DNA from: Apteryx mantelli
Lineage: Eukaryota; Chordata; Aves; Apterygiformes; Apterygidae
Direction of reading: 5' to 3'
Assembly: GCF_036417845.1 (NCBI RefSeq)
Contig: NC_089979.1
Coordinates: forward strand, 23,067,958-23,131,957
DNA length: 64,000 nucleotides
Below, piece after piece: positions 14,757-26,900 of this stretch (position 1 is the first letter of the stretch; every line of letters begins with the position of its first letter). The notes below the pieces were generated by a model, which was not told where the DNA came from, ran no database searches, and saw only the letters and a program-made list of their open reading frames with translations. A program made the position numbers and the translations under genes.

Positions 14757-14822
14757 TGGTGTTGAGGGTTTGGTCTACATCTCCAGAGGTCCTTCCAACC
14801 TCAATGAATCTGTGATTGTGTG
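14757..14822 (+). mobile_element. Old CR1 LINE 3'-end fragment
   Basis: The sequence TCTCCAGAGGTCCTTCCAAC followed by CTCAATGAATCTGTGATTGTG matches the 3' untranslated end of the young plus-strand CR1 at 23,855-23,906, with several substitutions, and ends in two decayed copies of the ATTCTGTG tail unit. Homology fades upstream of about 14,757, so this is a heavily 5'-truncated, older insertion without coding capacity. The decay of the tail marks it as clearly older than the two CR1 copies at 17-24 kb. Confidence 0.75.
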
Positions 14823-17177
14823 GACATTGGTTTAGCAGTCCAGGTGGTACGAAAACAATTATGAGATACAACCAGCTTCATAGATAATCATGCACCTTCT
14901 CTCAGTGTTGTGACTGGCCACATGCCAAATCCAACATGTCTCCCCTCTAACCTTCATCCTCAGAAAACACCTTAATCGGCAGTTTGTAGTCTAAGGTGGC
15001 ATCTTCTGAATTCTTCCTATACTCTTTGCAAGGGTTAATGAATATTCATGGTAAGAGAGCATAAATACAGAGCATGGGCTTACTATGCTCAACAGAAAGA
15101 CCAGACACAGAAATGCTAGCCTTTGCTACAATTACAGCATCATGTAAAATACCAAAATATGCACCGTAACAAGAATTAGAACTCAGGAAATTTTGTATTT
15201 CTTCCTTTGACAGTGCATTACAAACTAAGCCAGTTTTTTTGGCCCAATAATGGGCAGCATCTCACCTCCAAATCTGTTACAGCCTGCTGCTTATGGCTTT
15301 CTCCTGAAAGTTTGCTGATGGAGTTTAACGTCACCTCAGGAGAGCAAGGAGGAATCTAAACCCAAGGCTGGGTAAAGAACCAAAACCAAACCTGGGTAAA
15401 GAAAACAGCAGCACCAGCTCTCCCTGCAGGCATGAGCATCGGTGATAGCATGAGCTTTTCCACCAGATCTGACCTGGCTGAACAGAAAGTGGACGAACTT
15501 TATTCTGTAAATTCTGATAGGGCAAAAACTGCCATAGCCATATGATATAGAGAGCTAATCCAGCTGTTAGGTTTTTTTTCTCAGTTCAAATTCATTCGAA
15601 AATTCTGATAAAAATTTCTCACAATTTTTATGGCATATTCTTTGTCCTGCCAAAGGAAATATAAAGTCAACATGGAAGCATAAAGCCTAAATCATGTATT
15701 GCGAGCTTTAGCTAATTCAGTGGAAATGCTCTTGCACCACTTTTGGTCCTGATCAAATCTGATTTTAACAATCACGCAGCCTCCACCTTATTCTGAAGGG
15801 AAGCAAGTGCTTCTCACATTCTCAGTGGAGGCTATCCTATCAACCCACTTTGGTCAGGTTTTGCTCATCCTGTAGTGTAATAGTATGCTTCTCCACCTCT
15901 GATGCAATATCAGAACATCCTGCACACTAAGATATTTGAGTGCAGATTCAATTCTTCCAGTATCTTTTCAACACCTCCTTATAATTTTTGATGGGAGCTC
16001 AGCTGTAGTAACTGGGCCTGTATAATGTGTTGGAATAGTTTTAATCCTGTCACACAATATGCGATCATTATCTGATATATTATTTGAAATCTTGCCAAAA
16101 CACACTTGAGAAATAAGTTATCTTACAAATGATTTCTGAAGAATTTCTTTTCTATTATAATTAAAAGCCCACTTTATATACAGTAGGCATCTTATTTCCT
16201 TAATTATTTTCAAACAGTTCCTGAATAGTTTATGCATTTATCCCCAAACACACCAGCCTGTTATTCCCCACTGGAATGTAACATATGCTGAAAATTAATT
16301 ATTTGAATATCTAAATGATAATTATTCTTTTCCAATATATGTTTACTGACCAAAGATTCCACTAAGAACTAAGCATATCTAAGGAAGTTGACTCGTATAG
16401 GAAGAAAAGAGCAATTGCATAACACAGGCAAAGACTAATTTATGATATGGACTGATCATACTGCCAGATCTGCACTACAAGTATTGAATGCCACATCATG
16501 GCTTGAGTACAGAAACCCTATACACCTGCATCTGCACCTGATTTTTGTTTAACATCACTGCCTATGATTATCCAGCTAGAAGGGCAATATCCATCACTGG
16601 ACCTCATTAGGTCTCCAAGCCCTCTAGGATCATGACTCTAAGGAGTGTTTGATAAAGTCTGTCATCCCCAGACCTTAGCTGCTGCCACCCTCTAGGTCTC
16701 CGTGGCATTCTTTGCTTACCTGTAAGAGCCGCCTTGAGCAACTTCTCTCAGAGTTGGGCACAACTATGCCTTGGGTTCCGATGCCTACTGCTTCTATTCT
16801 TCTGTTTGGCATTATTTTCCAATGAAATATAGACAGAAGCATCTATATTTAAATAACATCATGATTATTCTCTTCTGAACAAATGCCAACAAGCTTTAAA
16901 ACTAATGGCATTCAATCCCTGAATAATACCTTTCTACAGATTTCAATGTGGCAAATAAACAATTATTTGAGCCTTCAGTTTGAATTGTTTAGGTTTTGTT
17001 GCTATATTGCATATGACAACAAGCTTAATGAAATAAGGAAACAGTTTTTTATTGCACAATATCTTTGATTTTTAATAAATCAAATCTTTTTTGGTAAATC
17101 ATCATGTACCTATCAGGAATCCTAAAATATACTCTGAGTTGCATAAAAAATACAGGAATTTTAGCTTTAATAAAGAG
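14823..17177. other. Non-coding AT-rich sequence
   Basis: Nothing recognisable was found here: no LINE, LTR or gene fragment and no tandem array. Small open frames (15331-15525 minus, 16883-17068 plus) have no supporting signals. Confidence 0.55.
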
Positions 17178-19010
17178 AATCACAGAATCACTGAGGCTGG
17201 AAGGGACCTCTGGAGATCATCTAGTCCAACCCCCCTGCTCAAGCAGGATCACCTAGAGCACGTTGCACAGGATCGCATCCAGGAGTGTTTTGAATATCTC
17301 CAGAGAAGGAGAGTCCACAACCTCTCCGGGCAACCTGTTCCAGTGCTCTGTCATCCTCACAGTGAAAAAGTTTTTCCTCATGTTCAGATGGAAGTGTCTG
17401 TGTTTCAGTTTGTGCCCGTTGCCTCGCGTCCTGTCGCTCGGCACCACTGAAAAGAGTCTGGTCCCATCCTCTCGACACCCTCCCTTCAGATACTTGTACA
17501 CGTTCATAAGATCTCCTCTCAGCCTTCTCTTCTCCAGGCTAAACAGGCCCAGCTCTCTCAGCCTTTCCTCATAAGAGAGATGCTCCAATCCCCTAATCAT
17601 CTTTGCAGCCCTTCGCTGGACTTGCTCCAGTAGTGCCACATCCCTCTTGTACTGAGGAGCCCAGAACTGGACGCAGTACTCCAGATGTGGCCTCACCAGG
17701 GCCGAGTAGAGGGGGAGGATCACCTCCCTCGACCTGCTGGCAACACTCTTCCTGATGCACCCCAGGATACCATTGGCCTTCTTGGCCACAAGGGCACATT
17801 GCTGGCTCATGCTTAACTTGGTGTTCACCAGCACTCCCAGGTCCTTTTCGGCAGAGCTGCTTTCCAGCAGGTCAACCCCCAACCTGTACTGCTGCATGGG
17901 GTTATTCCTCCCCAGGTGCAGGACCCTGCACTTGCCTTTGTTGAACTTCATGAGGTTCCTCTCTGCCCACCTCTCCAGCCTGTCCAGGTCTCTCTGAACG
18001 GCAGCACAGCCCTCTGGTGTATCCACCACTCCTCCCAGTTTTGTATCGTCAGCAAACTTGCTGAGGGTGCACTCTGTCCCTTCATCCAGGTCATTGATGA
18101 AGAAGCTGAACAAGACTGGACCCAGGACTGACCCCCGGGGGACACCGCTAGCTACAGGCCTCCAACTAGACTCTGCACCGCTGATCACAACCCTCTGAGA
18201 TCTGCCATTCAGCCAGTTCTCAATCCACCTCACTGTCCACTCATCTAACCCACACTTCCTGAGCTTGTCTATGAGGATGCTATGGGAGACAGTGTCAAAA
18301 GCCTTGCTGAAGTCTAGGTAGACAACATCCACTGCTCTCCCCTCATCTACCCAGCCAGTCATTCCATCATAGAAGGCTATCAGGTTGGTTAGGCATGATT
18401 TCCCCTTGGTGAAGCCATGCTGACTACTCCTGATCACCTTCTTTTCCTCCACATGCTTGGAGATGGCCTCCAGGATGAGCTGCTGCATCACCTTTCCAGG
18501 GATGGAGGTGAGGCTGACTGGCCTGTAGTTCCCTGGGTCCTCCTTCTTGCCCTTTTTGAAGACTGGGGTGACATTGGCTTTCTTCCAGTCTTCCGGCACC
18601 TCTCCTGTTCTCCATGACCTTTCAAAGATGATGGAGAGTGGCTTAGCAATAATGTCCGCCAGCTCCCTCAGCACTCGTGGGTGCATCCCATCAGGGCCCA
18701 TGGATTTGTGGGTGTCAAGTTTGCTTAAATGATCTCTAACCCACTCCTCCTCGACCAAGGGAAAGTCTTCCTTTCTCCAGACTTTCTCTCTTGCCTCCAG
18801 GGTCTGGGGTTCCTGAGGGCTGGCCTGAGCAGTAAAGACTGAAGCAAAGAAGGCATTCAGTAACTCTGCCTTCTCTGCATCCTTTGTCACCAGGGTACCC
18901 ACCCCATTCAGCAAAGGGCCCACATTTTCCCTAGTCTTCCTCTTGCTACTGATATATTTGAAGAAGCTCTTCTTGCTGTCCTTGACATCTCTCGCCAGAT
19001 TTAATTCCAA
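17178..19010 (-). mobile_element. CR1 LINE, 5'-truncated, minus strand
   Basis: This is a chicken-repeat-1 type non-LTR retrotransposon inserted on the minus strand. Its 3' end lies near 17,178 with about one and a half ATTCTGTG tail units, preceded by the CR1 3' hairpin (TCCTGCT / AGCAGGG, around 17,233-17,250). Homology to the plus-strand copy starts at 19,010 and stops abruptly, so the element lost its 5' end, including ORF1 and the endonuclease region, as is usual for CR1 inserted by target-primed reverse transcription. I see no convincing target-site duplication. Its divergence from the plus copy is low, which marks it as a recent insertion. Confidence 0.93.
17253..19010 (-). pseudogene. 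CR1 ORF2 fragment: reverse transcriptase and C-terminal part
   Basis: An open frame of 585 codons is collinear, without any gap, with residues 366-950 of the plus-strand CR1 ORF2. It differs at about 22 residues (96 percent identical). It contains the reverse transcriptase domain: LDFSKAFD with catalytic Asp at residue 233, the GVP-GSVLGP motif at 289-298, and FADD with the catalytic Asp pair at 321-322. The usually invariant Gln of [10 protein letters not shown] is Arg here (residue 292), which would probably damage the enzyme. The frame opens with TTG at the truncation point, not a real start codon, and the endonuclease is missing. It is therefore a dead fragment despite having no stop. Confidence 0.9.
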
Positions 19011-20940
19011 GAAATGTAATATAAGGCTGGGAGACTATATCTATACATATCTATATATATTGTGTGCGTCAAACTCCTGTCTAAGTCCCAGTTTAACTAC
19101 ATGAGGTCAATGTCTTGATCCTAACCTTCACAGAAGACAACAGATAGTCATTGCCATATTAAAACTGCCTTACACCCACAAGTGGCTTCCACCACCACAG
19201 TAGCTGCATTTGTGTGTGCTAAAGCTCACTGTATATTGATATGACCATAATGAAGATTTGTGAAATGTGGAGGTCAAGTATTTGAAGCGAAGGGGAGGAA
19301 GCTGTGGAACCAATGTCCAGAAACAGGTAAGAATAATGTACAGTGCAGCCGTTTTGGAGTTTGACTCCTTATTCAAGACCTTTTTTGACTTGTATATGTT
19401 TCCACTATAACTTGCCCTAACAATTTAAGATACATATGTGCTCAAATTTGTCCCAGTACAATACAACCAGACGACCAGACTGTTTGAGAAAAAAGGGGAA
19501 AGAGCAAAACAGATGTTTTATATGATCAGTATTTTGAACTACCAACAGGTTAGTAATGTAAACTGCAGAGAAAAGTTTCAACCTTTCTGATGTTTTGTTT
19601 TCTTCTAAGGCTCGAGTTGCAGCCTACTAAGGAAGTATGGGCTTGCTGTAACTATAGGTGAAATTCTAACTGTGACTTCTAAAGAAGAATGCAACTAGAT
19701 CTTTTTTAAGTGATATAAAAAATGAATCCATGAAAAAAATCATATCTTGATGTAATAAAATGTTGGCTGCAGAGTTCTTAAGAGAGTGCTCAACAGCAAA
19801 CAAAAGTTGCTTGGAAGTGGGATTTATTTTTAATGAGCTTCCAGAAACATTTATGGCATATCTACCCTAGTGACCACAGGTGGATATCCCTGCTGGGTAA
19901 CACGTGGCTGCTCCTGAATAAAACAGGAGAGAGCAAACAAACAGAACAGATGAAAGAAAAAAGGAAGAGATTTATGTCAGGACACACTTAATGAACACCT
20001 GCACTTCACAGGCCTGGGTAACTATTTACCACCTTCTTCTCTCCAGATAAATATCTACTAAGAAATTGCTCCTCTCTCTCTGTATTACTGAGAAATTAAA
20101 TGAAACTCTTGAAAAGTGCTTGGAGGCAAACTATTCTCAGGTTAATTTTGCTTTTTTGTGTGTCAGGAAAATAATCATCATGTGAAGACCTAATTAAAAA
20201 AGATTCGATCCTTTGTGCCTTGGTCATGCTGGTTGCTTCACAACAGAATCACTATTGATCTGGACAGGAAGAGTTCCGAGTAGGTAGAGCAAAGAGCTTC
20301 CAACATTAGTGATCCAGCTGCTTGGGATCAGAGCAACCTAACAGCTATCTAATGAGAAATCACCTGTGCCAACTTCAATACAGCCTCAGTGAGAGAAATC
20401 GCAAGGTATTTTTGCACATGGCAGAAAGGTCTCAGCATCCGTGCTTCACTGCCAGTTTAGAAACCTGGCCCAGTTAACCAGATCAGTATTCCTTCGCCTC
20501 TCATTTGTAATTAGGGGTTATTCATGGGCTTGCTGAACCTCTGCACGGCATTTATAAGCCCATCACAAGCCTCCCAAAGAGTTTAGGAGCCTATAATCAA
20601 TCCTTGACACTTTGCAACCTGTAGGTGAACTATATTTGTAATCCACATGTCACAGCTAACAGAAACCCTGATGTACAAGCACCCCACACCAAGAATGTTC
20701 AAAAGCTAATTTTGTAGAGAGTAGAGAAGGGCAGCAAAATAAGCAGTATATTCTAGATATTGACTCTAAGACTTTCTAACAAAATCCTTCCTCAGAGCAT
20801 GGAAATCAACAATTTTCCATTGCACAATGAAAACCAACTGATGGCAATTCAGCAAGGTGAGGCCAGAAGTTCATTCAGAGCTGCCCAGACCAGAAACTTC
20901 GACTATAACGTGTCCAGCATGCTATTGTTAAAATTTGGCA
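19011..20940. other. Non-coding spacer between the two inverted CR1 copies
   Basis: This 1.93-kb stretch separates the CR1 pair and is ordinary AT-rich sequence without a gene. A TAATTA/AATAATCATCATG-rich portion around 20,140-20,220 looks like it could be conserved non-coding DNA, but that cannot be judged without alignment. Confidence 0.55.
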
Positions 20941-20965
20941 CGGGCTAAAATCAGTCCCCAGGACA

Positions 20966-23818
20966 GTGTACCACCCTGTCCATCAAATTGGCTATGGAGG
21001 ACCCTCTTGTATCCCTCCTGGGAAACCTGCATGCTCGATCACCTCCCTGAAATGCCTGTACACCAATGCACGCAGCATGGGGAACAAACAGGAAGAACTA
21101 GAGATGTGTGTGCGGTCGCAGGGCCATGATCTCATTGCCATTACAGAGACATGGTGGGATAGCTCGCATGACTGGAGTGCTGTCATGGATGGCTACGTGC
21201 TTTTTAGGAAAGACAGGCCAGGAAAGCGAGGTGGTGGAGTTGCTCTTTATGTGAGAGAGCAACTGGAATGTATTGAGCTGTGCCTAGGGGTGGATGAAGA
21301 GCGAGTCGAGAGCTTATGGGTAAGGATCAAAGGGCAGGCTAATAGAGGTGACACTGTTGTGGGTGTTTACTACAGGCCACCTGATCAGGATGAGGAAGTT
21401 GATGAGGCCTTCTACAGACAGCTGGAAGTAGCCTCACGATCCCAGGCCCTGGTTCTCATGGGGGACTTCAACCACCCTGATATCTGCTGGAAAGACAACA
21501 CAGCTAGGCACAAACAGTCCTGGAGATTCCTGCAGAGCATTGGTGACAACTTCTTGACCCAGGTGGTGGAGGAGCCAACAAGGAGAGGTGTGCTGCTGGA
21601 CCTCGTACTAACAAACAAAGAAGGACTGGTGGAAGATGTGAAGGTCGGGGGCAGCTTTGGCTGCAGTGACCATGAGATCATGGAGTTCAGTATCCTGCGA
21701 GGAGGCAGCAGGGCACCAAGTAGGATCGCAACCCTGGACTTCAGGAGAGCAAACTTTGTCCTCTTCAGGGACATACTTGGAGGAATCCCATGGGTGAGGG
21801 CCCTGGAAGGAAGGAGTGTTCAAGAGAGTTGGTTAATATTCAAACATCACTTCCTCCAGGCTCAAGAGCGGTGCATCCCTATGAGTAGGAAGTCAAGCAA
21901 AGGAGGTAGGAGACCTGCATGGATGAGCAAGGAGCTCCTGGCAAAACTCAACCAGAAGAAGGAAGTCTACAGAAAGTGGAAAGGGGGACAGGCCACTTGG
22001 GAGGAATATAGGAACATAGTCAGAGTATGCAGGGATGCGACGAGGAAGGCTAAGGCCCGTTTGGAATTAAATCTGGCGAGAGATGTCAAGGACAACAAGA
22101 AGGGCTTCTTCAAATACATCAGTAGCAAGAGGAAGACTAGGGAAAATGTGGGCCCTTTGCTGAATGGAGTGGGTGCCCTGGTGACGAAGGATGCAGAGAA
22201 GGCAGAGTTACTGAATGCCTTCTTTGCTTCAGTCTTTACTGCTCAGGCCAGCCCTCAGGAACCCCAGACCCTGGAGACAAGAGAGAAAGTCTGGAGAAAG
22301 GAAGACTTTCCCTTGGTCGAGGAGGAGTGGGTTAGAGATCATTTAAGCAAACTTGACACCCACAAATCCATGGGCCCTGATGGGATGCACCCACGAGTGC
22401 TGAGGGAGCTGGCGGACATTATTGCTAAGCCACTCTCCATCATCTTTGAAAGGTCATGGAGAACAGGAGAGGTGCCGGAAGACTGGAAGAAAGCCAATGT
22501 CACCCCAGTCTTCAAAAAGGGCAAGAAGGAGGACCCAGGGAACTACAGGCCAGTCAGCCTCACCTCCATCCCTGGAAAGGTGATGCAGCAGCTCATCCTG
22601 GAGGCCATCTCCAAGCATGTGGAGGAAAAGAAGGTGATCAGGAGTAGTCAGCATGGCTTCACCAAGGGGAAATCATGCCTAACCAACCTGATAGCCTTCT
22701 ATGATGGAATGACTGGCTGGGTAGATGAGGGGAGAGCAGTGGATGTTGTCTCCCTTGACTTCAGCAAGGCTTTTGACACTGTCTCCCATAACATCCTCAT
22801 AGACAAGCTCAGGAAGTGTGGGTTAGATGAGTGGACAGTGAGGTGGATTGAGAACTGGCTGAATGGCAGAGCTCAGAGAGTTGTGATCAGTGGCACAGAG
22901 TCTAGTTGGAGGCCTGTAGCTAGCGGTGTCCCCCAGGGGTCAGTCCTGGGTCCAGTCTTGTTCAGCTTCTTCATCAATGACCTGGATGAAGGCACAGAGT
23001 GCACACTCAGCAAGTTTGCTGATGATACAAAACTGGGAGGAGTGGTGGATACACCAGAGGGCTGTGCTGCCGTTCAGAGAGACCTGGCCAGGCTGGAGAG
23101 GTGGGCAGAGAGGAACCTCATGAAGTTCAACAAAGGCAAGTGCAGGGTCCTGCACCTGGGGAGGAATAACCCCATGCACCAGTACAGGTTGGGGGTTGAC
23201 CTGCTGGAAAGCAGCTCTGCTGAAAAGGACCTGGGAGTGCTGGTGGACACCAAGTTAAGCATGAGCCAGCAATGTGCCCTTGTGGCCAAGAAGGCCAATG
23301 GTATCCTGGGGTGCATCAGGAAGAGTGTTGCCAGCAGGTCGAGGGAGGTGATCCTCCCCCTCTACTCGGCCCTGGTGAGGCCACATCTGGAGTACTGTGT
23401 CCAGTTCTGGGCTCCCCAGTACAAGAGAGATGTGGCACTACTGGAGAGAGTTCAGTGGGGGGCTACAAAGGTGATTAGGGGACTGGAGCATCTCTCTTAT
23501 GAGGAAAGGCTGAGAGAGCTGGGCCTGTTTAGCCTGGAGAAGAGAAGGCTGAGAGGAGATCTTATCAATGTGTACAAGTATCTGAAGGGAGGGTGTCGAG
23601 AGGATGGGACCAGACTCTTTTCAGTGGTGCCGAGCGACAGGACGCGAGGCAACGGGCACAAACTGAAACACAGACACTTCCATCTTAACATGAGGAAAAA
23701 CTTTTTCACTGTGAGGGTGACAGAGCACTGGAACAGGTTGCCCAGAGAGGTGGTGGAGTCTCCTTCTCTGGAGATATTCAAAACGCGCCTGGATGCAATC
23801 CTGTGCAATGTGCTCTAG
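20966..23818 (+). CDS. CR1 ORF2: endonuclease and reverse transcriptase (5'-truncated, otherwise open)
   Basis: The frame encodes about 950 residues without a stop. An apurinic-type endonuclease occupies roughly residues 28-245, with NAR (34-36), ETWW (Glu61), YYRPPD (135-140), GDFN (166-169) and SDH (234-236). The reverse transcriptase spans about 510-770, with YRPVSL (527-532), QHGFTKGKS (562-570), LDFSKAFD (Asp598), [10 protein letters not shown] (654-663) and FADD (Asp686, Asp687). A C-terminal part typical of CR1/Jockey proteins runs to NVL-stop. The product would nick target DNA and copy its own RNA onto it. No ATG precedes the endonuclease: the in-frame stop upstream is at 20,906-20,908, the frame is read here from a GTG, and the first ATG (21,077, codon 38) lies past catalytic Asn34. 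Ser596 replaces the Tyr found in the minus copy. It is therefore a well-preserved relic, probably not translated normally. Confidence 0.92.
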   Translation: MYHPVHQIGYGGPSCIPPGKPACSITSLKCLYTNARSMGNKQEELEMCVRSQGHDLIAITETWWDSSHDWSAVMDGYVLFRKDRPGKRGGGVALYVREQLECIELCLGVDEERVESLWVRIKGQANRGDTVVGVYYRPPDQDEEVDEAFYRQLEVASRSQALVLMGDFNHPDICWKDNTARHKQSWRFLQSIGDNFLTQVVEEPTRRGVLLDLVLTNKEGLVEDVKVGGSFGCSDHEIMEFSILRGGSRAPSRIATLDFRRANFVLFRDILGGIPWVRALEGRSVQESWLIFKHHFLQAQERCIPMSRKSSKGGRRPAWMSKELLAKLNQKKEVYRKWKGGQATWEEYRNIVRVCRDATRKAKARLELNLARDVKDNKKGFFKYISSKRKTRENVGPLLNGVGALVTKDAEKAELLNAFFASVFTAQASPQEPQTLETREKVWRKEDFPLVEEEWVRDHLSKLDTHKSMGPDGMHPRVLRELADIIAKPLSIIFERSWRTGEVPEDWKKANVTPVFKKGKKEDPGNYRPVSLTSIPGKVMQQLILEAISKHVEEKKVIRSSQHGFTKGKSCLTNLIAFYDGMTGWVDEGRAVDVVSLDFSKAFDTVSHNILIDKLRKCGLDEWTVRWIENWLNGRAQRVVISGTESSWRPVASGVPQGSVLGPVLFSFFINDLDEGTECTLSKFADDTKLGGVVDTPEGCAAVQRDLARLERWAERNLMKFNKGKCRVLHLGRNNPMHQYRLGVDLLESSSAEKDLGVLVDTKLSMSQQCALVAKKANGILGCIRKSVASRSREVILPLYSALVRPHLEYCVQFWAPQYKRDVALLERVQWGATKVIRGLEHLSYEERLRELGLFSLEKRRLRGDLINVYKYLKGGCREDGTRLFSVVPSDRTRGNGHKLKHRHFHLNMRKNFFTVRVTEHWNRLPREVVESPSLEIFKTRLDAILCNVL

Positions 23819-23822
23819 GTGA

Positions 23823-23906
23823 CCCTGCTTGAGCAGGGGGGTTGGACTAGATGATCTCCAGAGGTCCCTTCCAACCTCAGTGATTCTGTGATTCTGTGAT
23901 TCTGTG
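23823..23906 (+). repeat. CR1 3' hairpin and (ATTCTGTG)3 tail
   Basis: The 3' untranslated region has a 7-bp stem with a tiny loop (23,823-23,838) and ends in three perfect 8-bp units (23,883-23,890, 23,891-23,898, 23,899-23,906). In CR1 elements this end is what the reverse transcriptase recognises for target-primed copying. Units are identical, consistent with recent insertion. Confidence 0.9.
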
Positions 23907-26900
23907 AAATGCCCCTGTCAATCAGCAGTGCTTTTGTGGTATGAGAAACATGTATACCAACAGAGGACAACCTGTTTTTCAAAGATGCCCCCCAAGGACT
24001 ACCAGGAGTCTGTAATAGCTAAAAAGTAAAGTTTAAAGGCTAGAGGTGGAATTCATCCTTATTAAATTTAATTAGGTATCTTGTCTAAATCAGTCTTCTG
24101 GGCATATACAGGCGGTTTATCCTACTTAGCTTACAGTCCAGATCATAGCCTGGGATAACATCCCCTCTAGAGATGACTGTTCCTATTCAGTGAGTGTAAA
24201 TGAAATTTAGACATTAGTCTGGAATAGCCATGGAGTGTCAGACTTGTTTTAGATTAAGACATTTACATTTGGGCACCCAAATGTGCATGTCTTAATCTCA
24301 AGATGAATCCTGTCCTGAACTCCTAGCCCAGCCTAGGAAAACAAATGAATATTGTTACTCTCAGTTCCACTGGCTTTGTGAGTCACCAAGAAGCTACACG
24401 AGGAAGAATCTTCCCCAAGGTCTTCAATCAAGAAGTCTGTGCAGTAAATTTTTTTAGCTCCTAAATAATCCAAACTGGTCATTTGCAGATTTTCAACACT
24501 TATAAGCAGAGAGCAGTCCACAACGGAATCATGGACAGATCTTCTTCAGGTATCAAACTACTAATCTTTCTTTTTCCCTTTAAAATATCCCAGCAGGAAT
24601 AATTTCTTTCTAGCATTATTAATGCTGTTTCCTTCATTCTCAGTCCCCTCTTTTTATTTTCTGCTACACTGAAAATGATCTAGTTTTTGTTTCATCTTCT
24701 CTCTCTCCTAGTTTCATAGCATCAGATGACTCCTTTTACATGTTATCATGGTTACATGTTACATGTTATCTTCTGCTACAATACCTCTGCCTTGGATCTG
24801 AAAAAAAAAATAGACCTTACATTCTTTATTTTAAGTGCTAAACAAGGAGAAAAAAGATGAAAATTGTATTTGCACAAGGTTCCTCACTCAGATTTCTATA
24901 TCCAAACTTACTGAACACATTATTTGTGTTCACCACTTCTGGCTACATAGGGCTGAGAGTCAAAGCACAATACTTAGAGGAAAAAGCAGTACCAGTATTA
25001 CTGCATTAATGTCAAAACAAATGTTCCATGCTCTGATGGCAAGCAAGTCAGTCCATCACCAAGGGTCAATTGCTTTTGCTAAAGGTGGCTTAGTTGTCAT
25101 TAAAACAAATACACTGTTGTGACAAAAGCATCATAGGAATTATGCTCTGTGCCCCTTACAAAAGGAGCTTTGACATCCTACAACAAAACTGGACCTTTAG
25201 TACAAAAGGCCAAAAGCTTCAAATCGTCTGTGCATGACAGAAGAGAACAGGAGAGGTCAAAGTGCACCTCCTGGTGTCTTATGATCTCATAGGAGCAGCT
25301 AGTGAAAAAATGGATTATCCTAGGAAATGGACTATATACAAAGGCAGAGAAAAGGCTCTCAGTGTTCTCTGCCAGCCTGACCAGGGGGAATCCTGACCCC
25401 AAGTCCCACATGTGTGAGCAGCCAGGTACCAAGCTGCTTCGCAGTAGACTAGGCACTCTGGGTACCTTGCTCAACATACCGATTCCTGCTGTGGCCAATC
25501 TCCAGTGCAAAGCAGTGGAGAAGCACATGCAAGAATGTGGGATTCTGTCTCATTTGGGAAGTGTGAATTTTCAGATTCTTAGCAAACACATTGCAAGATG
25601 TTTGTCTTACAGTGTGTTGACACAGAAAGATACCCACTATGCTGTTGTCTTCATAAACAAAACAATATATTGCCTCAAACTGAAAATAAGACAGTAATTC
25701 AATAGAGAAATTTATAGACAACATACAACACTTGAATTCATTGTAAAGACTGTACTTATAGTCCCCCTGGGTTAAAGCTTTTCTAATGCATTGGGGAGAA
25801 TCAAGCAAACAAAGTCTATATTTTTGCATAGAATGTTTTATGTTCAATATTTCAATATTTATGTGTGGCATTATTTACCCTACACAAAAATATAGGCTTT
25901 GTGTCTTTCATTTATTCAGCACTTCAGAATTGCCAATACCCATGGGTATATTACACCCACAGGTTTATTCCTCTGACAATCCTTACCTCAGGAAAATAAA
26001 ATTTTTACATTTTAAATTAAAGCTAACTCTAATTTGCAATTGTAACGTACTGTAAGAGATTATTATACAGTACGTGTGCCAAAGGAGCTGCCTTATGCTA
26101 GTAAGGTACACTATAGTAAGGGCTGCTATGAATGAATGTGACACATGAGAACAGGGGAAAAAAATAAATCAAGTAACTCAGGTTACTAACTATAACAATA
26201 TCATGCTGCTCAAGTTATTATTTCAGCCGTGGATGACAATCTGCTAGAACCCACTGATCTCTCCAAACTAGCAAGCAAATGTCACCCACACACTACTCAC
26301 CTGCAAAACAATGTCTTTGTAATTCTACAGAAAAATGCTGCCCCCAGGGCGTCCCCTTTTTCCTTGCCTTGGTATTAGGTCTTCTCTTGTAGGACATTTT
26401 ACCAAGGAAACTTTTTGGATATATTGCATTACAGAAAACCCTCAGTGCATCAGTGAATAAAATGTGTGCCTTCCTACTGAGCCTAGATCTATTCTAGGTG
26501 TTGAAGTCAAAGCTTTCTATCCCAAGAAAGCGCTCTGAAACAAAGCTCTTAATGCTCTTCCCAGATCTCTCTGAAGTTCTAGCCTTCTATGCTACCTTTC
26601 TTTAAAAAGGCTTTTGGTCATCCTCCCACAGCCTCACCAATAAAGTTCCTGCTCCACCACCATACTCCTCCTCCTTCTTCCATGCAGTGGAAGTGAAGGA
26701 GGAGTCTGGTAGTATGCACAGCTTCCCCGAAACCTGGCCAGGTACCTCTGTGTGACATAGAAGCATGTGTCAGACACCTGAGGTGCCCATCAAACAAACT
26801 GCTTCCAGAACTAGCAGCAGTATAGCCATGGTAGTGCAATATCCCATTATTAAAAGACAGACCTAATTAAAACCCATACTAGTACCGTGCTAGCATGGCT

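Larger units (their letters stand above)
20941..23906 (+). mobile_element. CR1 LINE, nearly full ORF2, plus strand
   Basis: This young CR1 element carries ORF2 and a complete 3' end. After the stop at 23,816-23,818 comes an 88-bp 3' untranslated region with the hairpin CCCTGCT/AGCAGGG (23,823-23,838) and three exact ATTCTGTG tail units (23,883-23,906). Base composition turns from AT-rich to balanced at about 20,940, which I take as the 5' truncation point; the exact boundary is uncertain by tens of bases. No ORF1 or CpG-rich CR1 5' region is present upstream, so the copy cannot be autonomous as it stands. Confidence 0.93.

Noticed and set aside
17091-18732. Several plus-strand open frames of 60-119 codons opposite the minus CR1
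   Set aside because: They are antisense shadows of the CR1 ORF2 fragment; equivalent frames recur opposite the plus-strand copy.
20935-21129. Overlapping 64-codon ATG frame at the CR1 5' boundary as a possible CR1 ORF1 end
   Set aside because: It is in a different frame from ORF2 and shows none of the features expected of CR1 ORF1, such as zinc-knuckle or esterase motifs.
20992-23808. Minus-strand and alternate plus-frame open frames inside the plus CR1
   Set aside because: They mirror the frames at the other CR1 copy and arise from the codon composition of ORF2.
25302-25871. Opposed open frames of 131 and 140 codons
   Set aside because: They overlap on opposite strands, have no recognised domain, splice context or codon bias, and one runs through AT-rich sequence; best read as chance.
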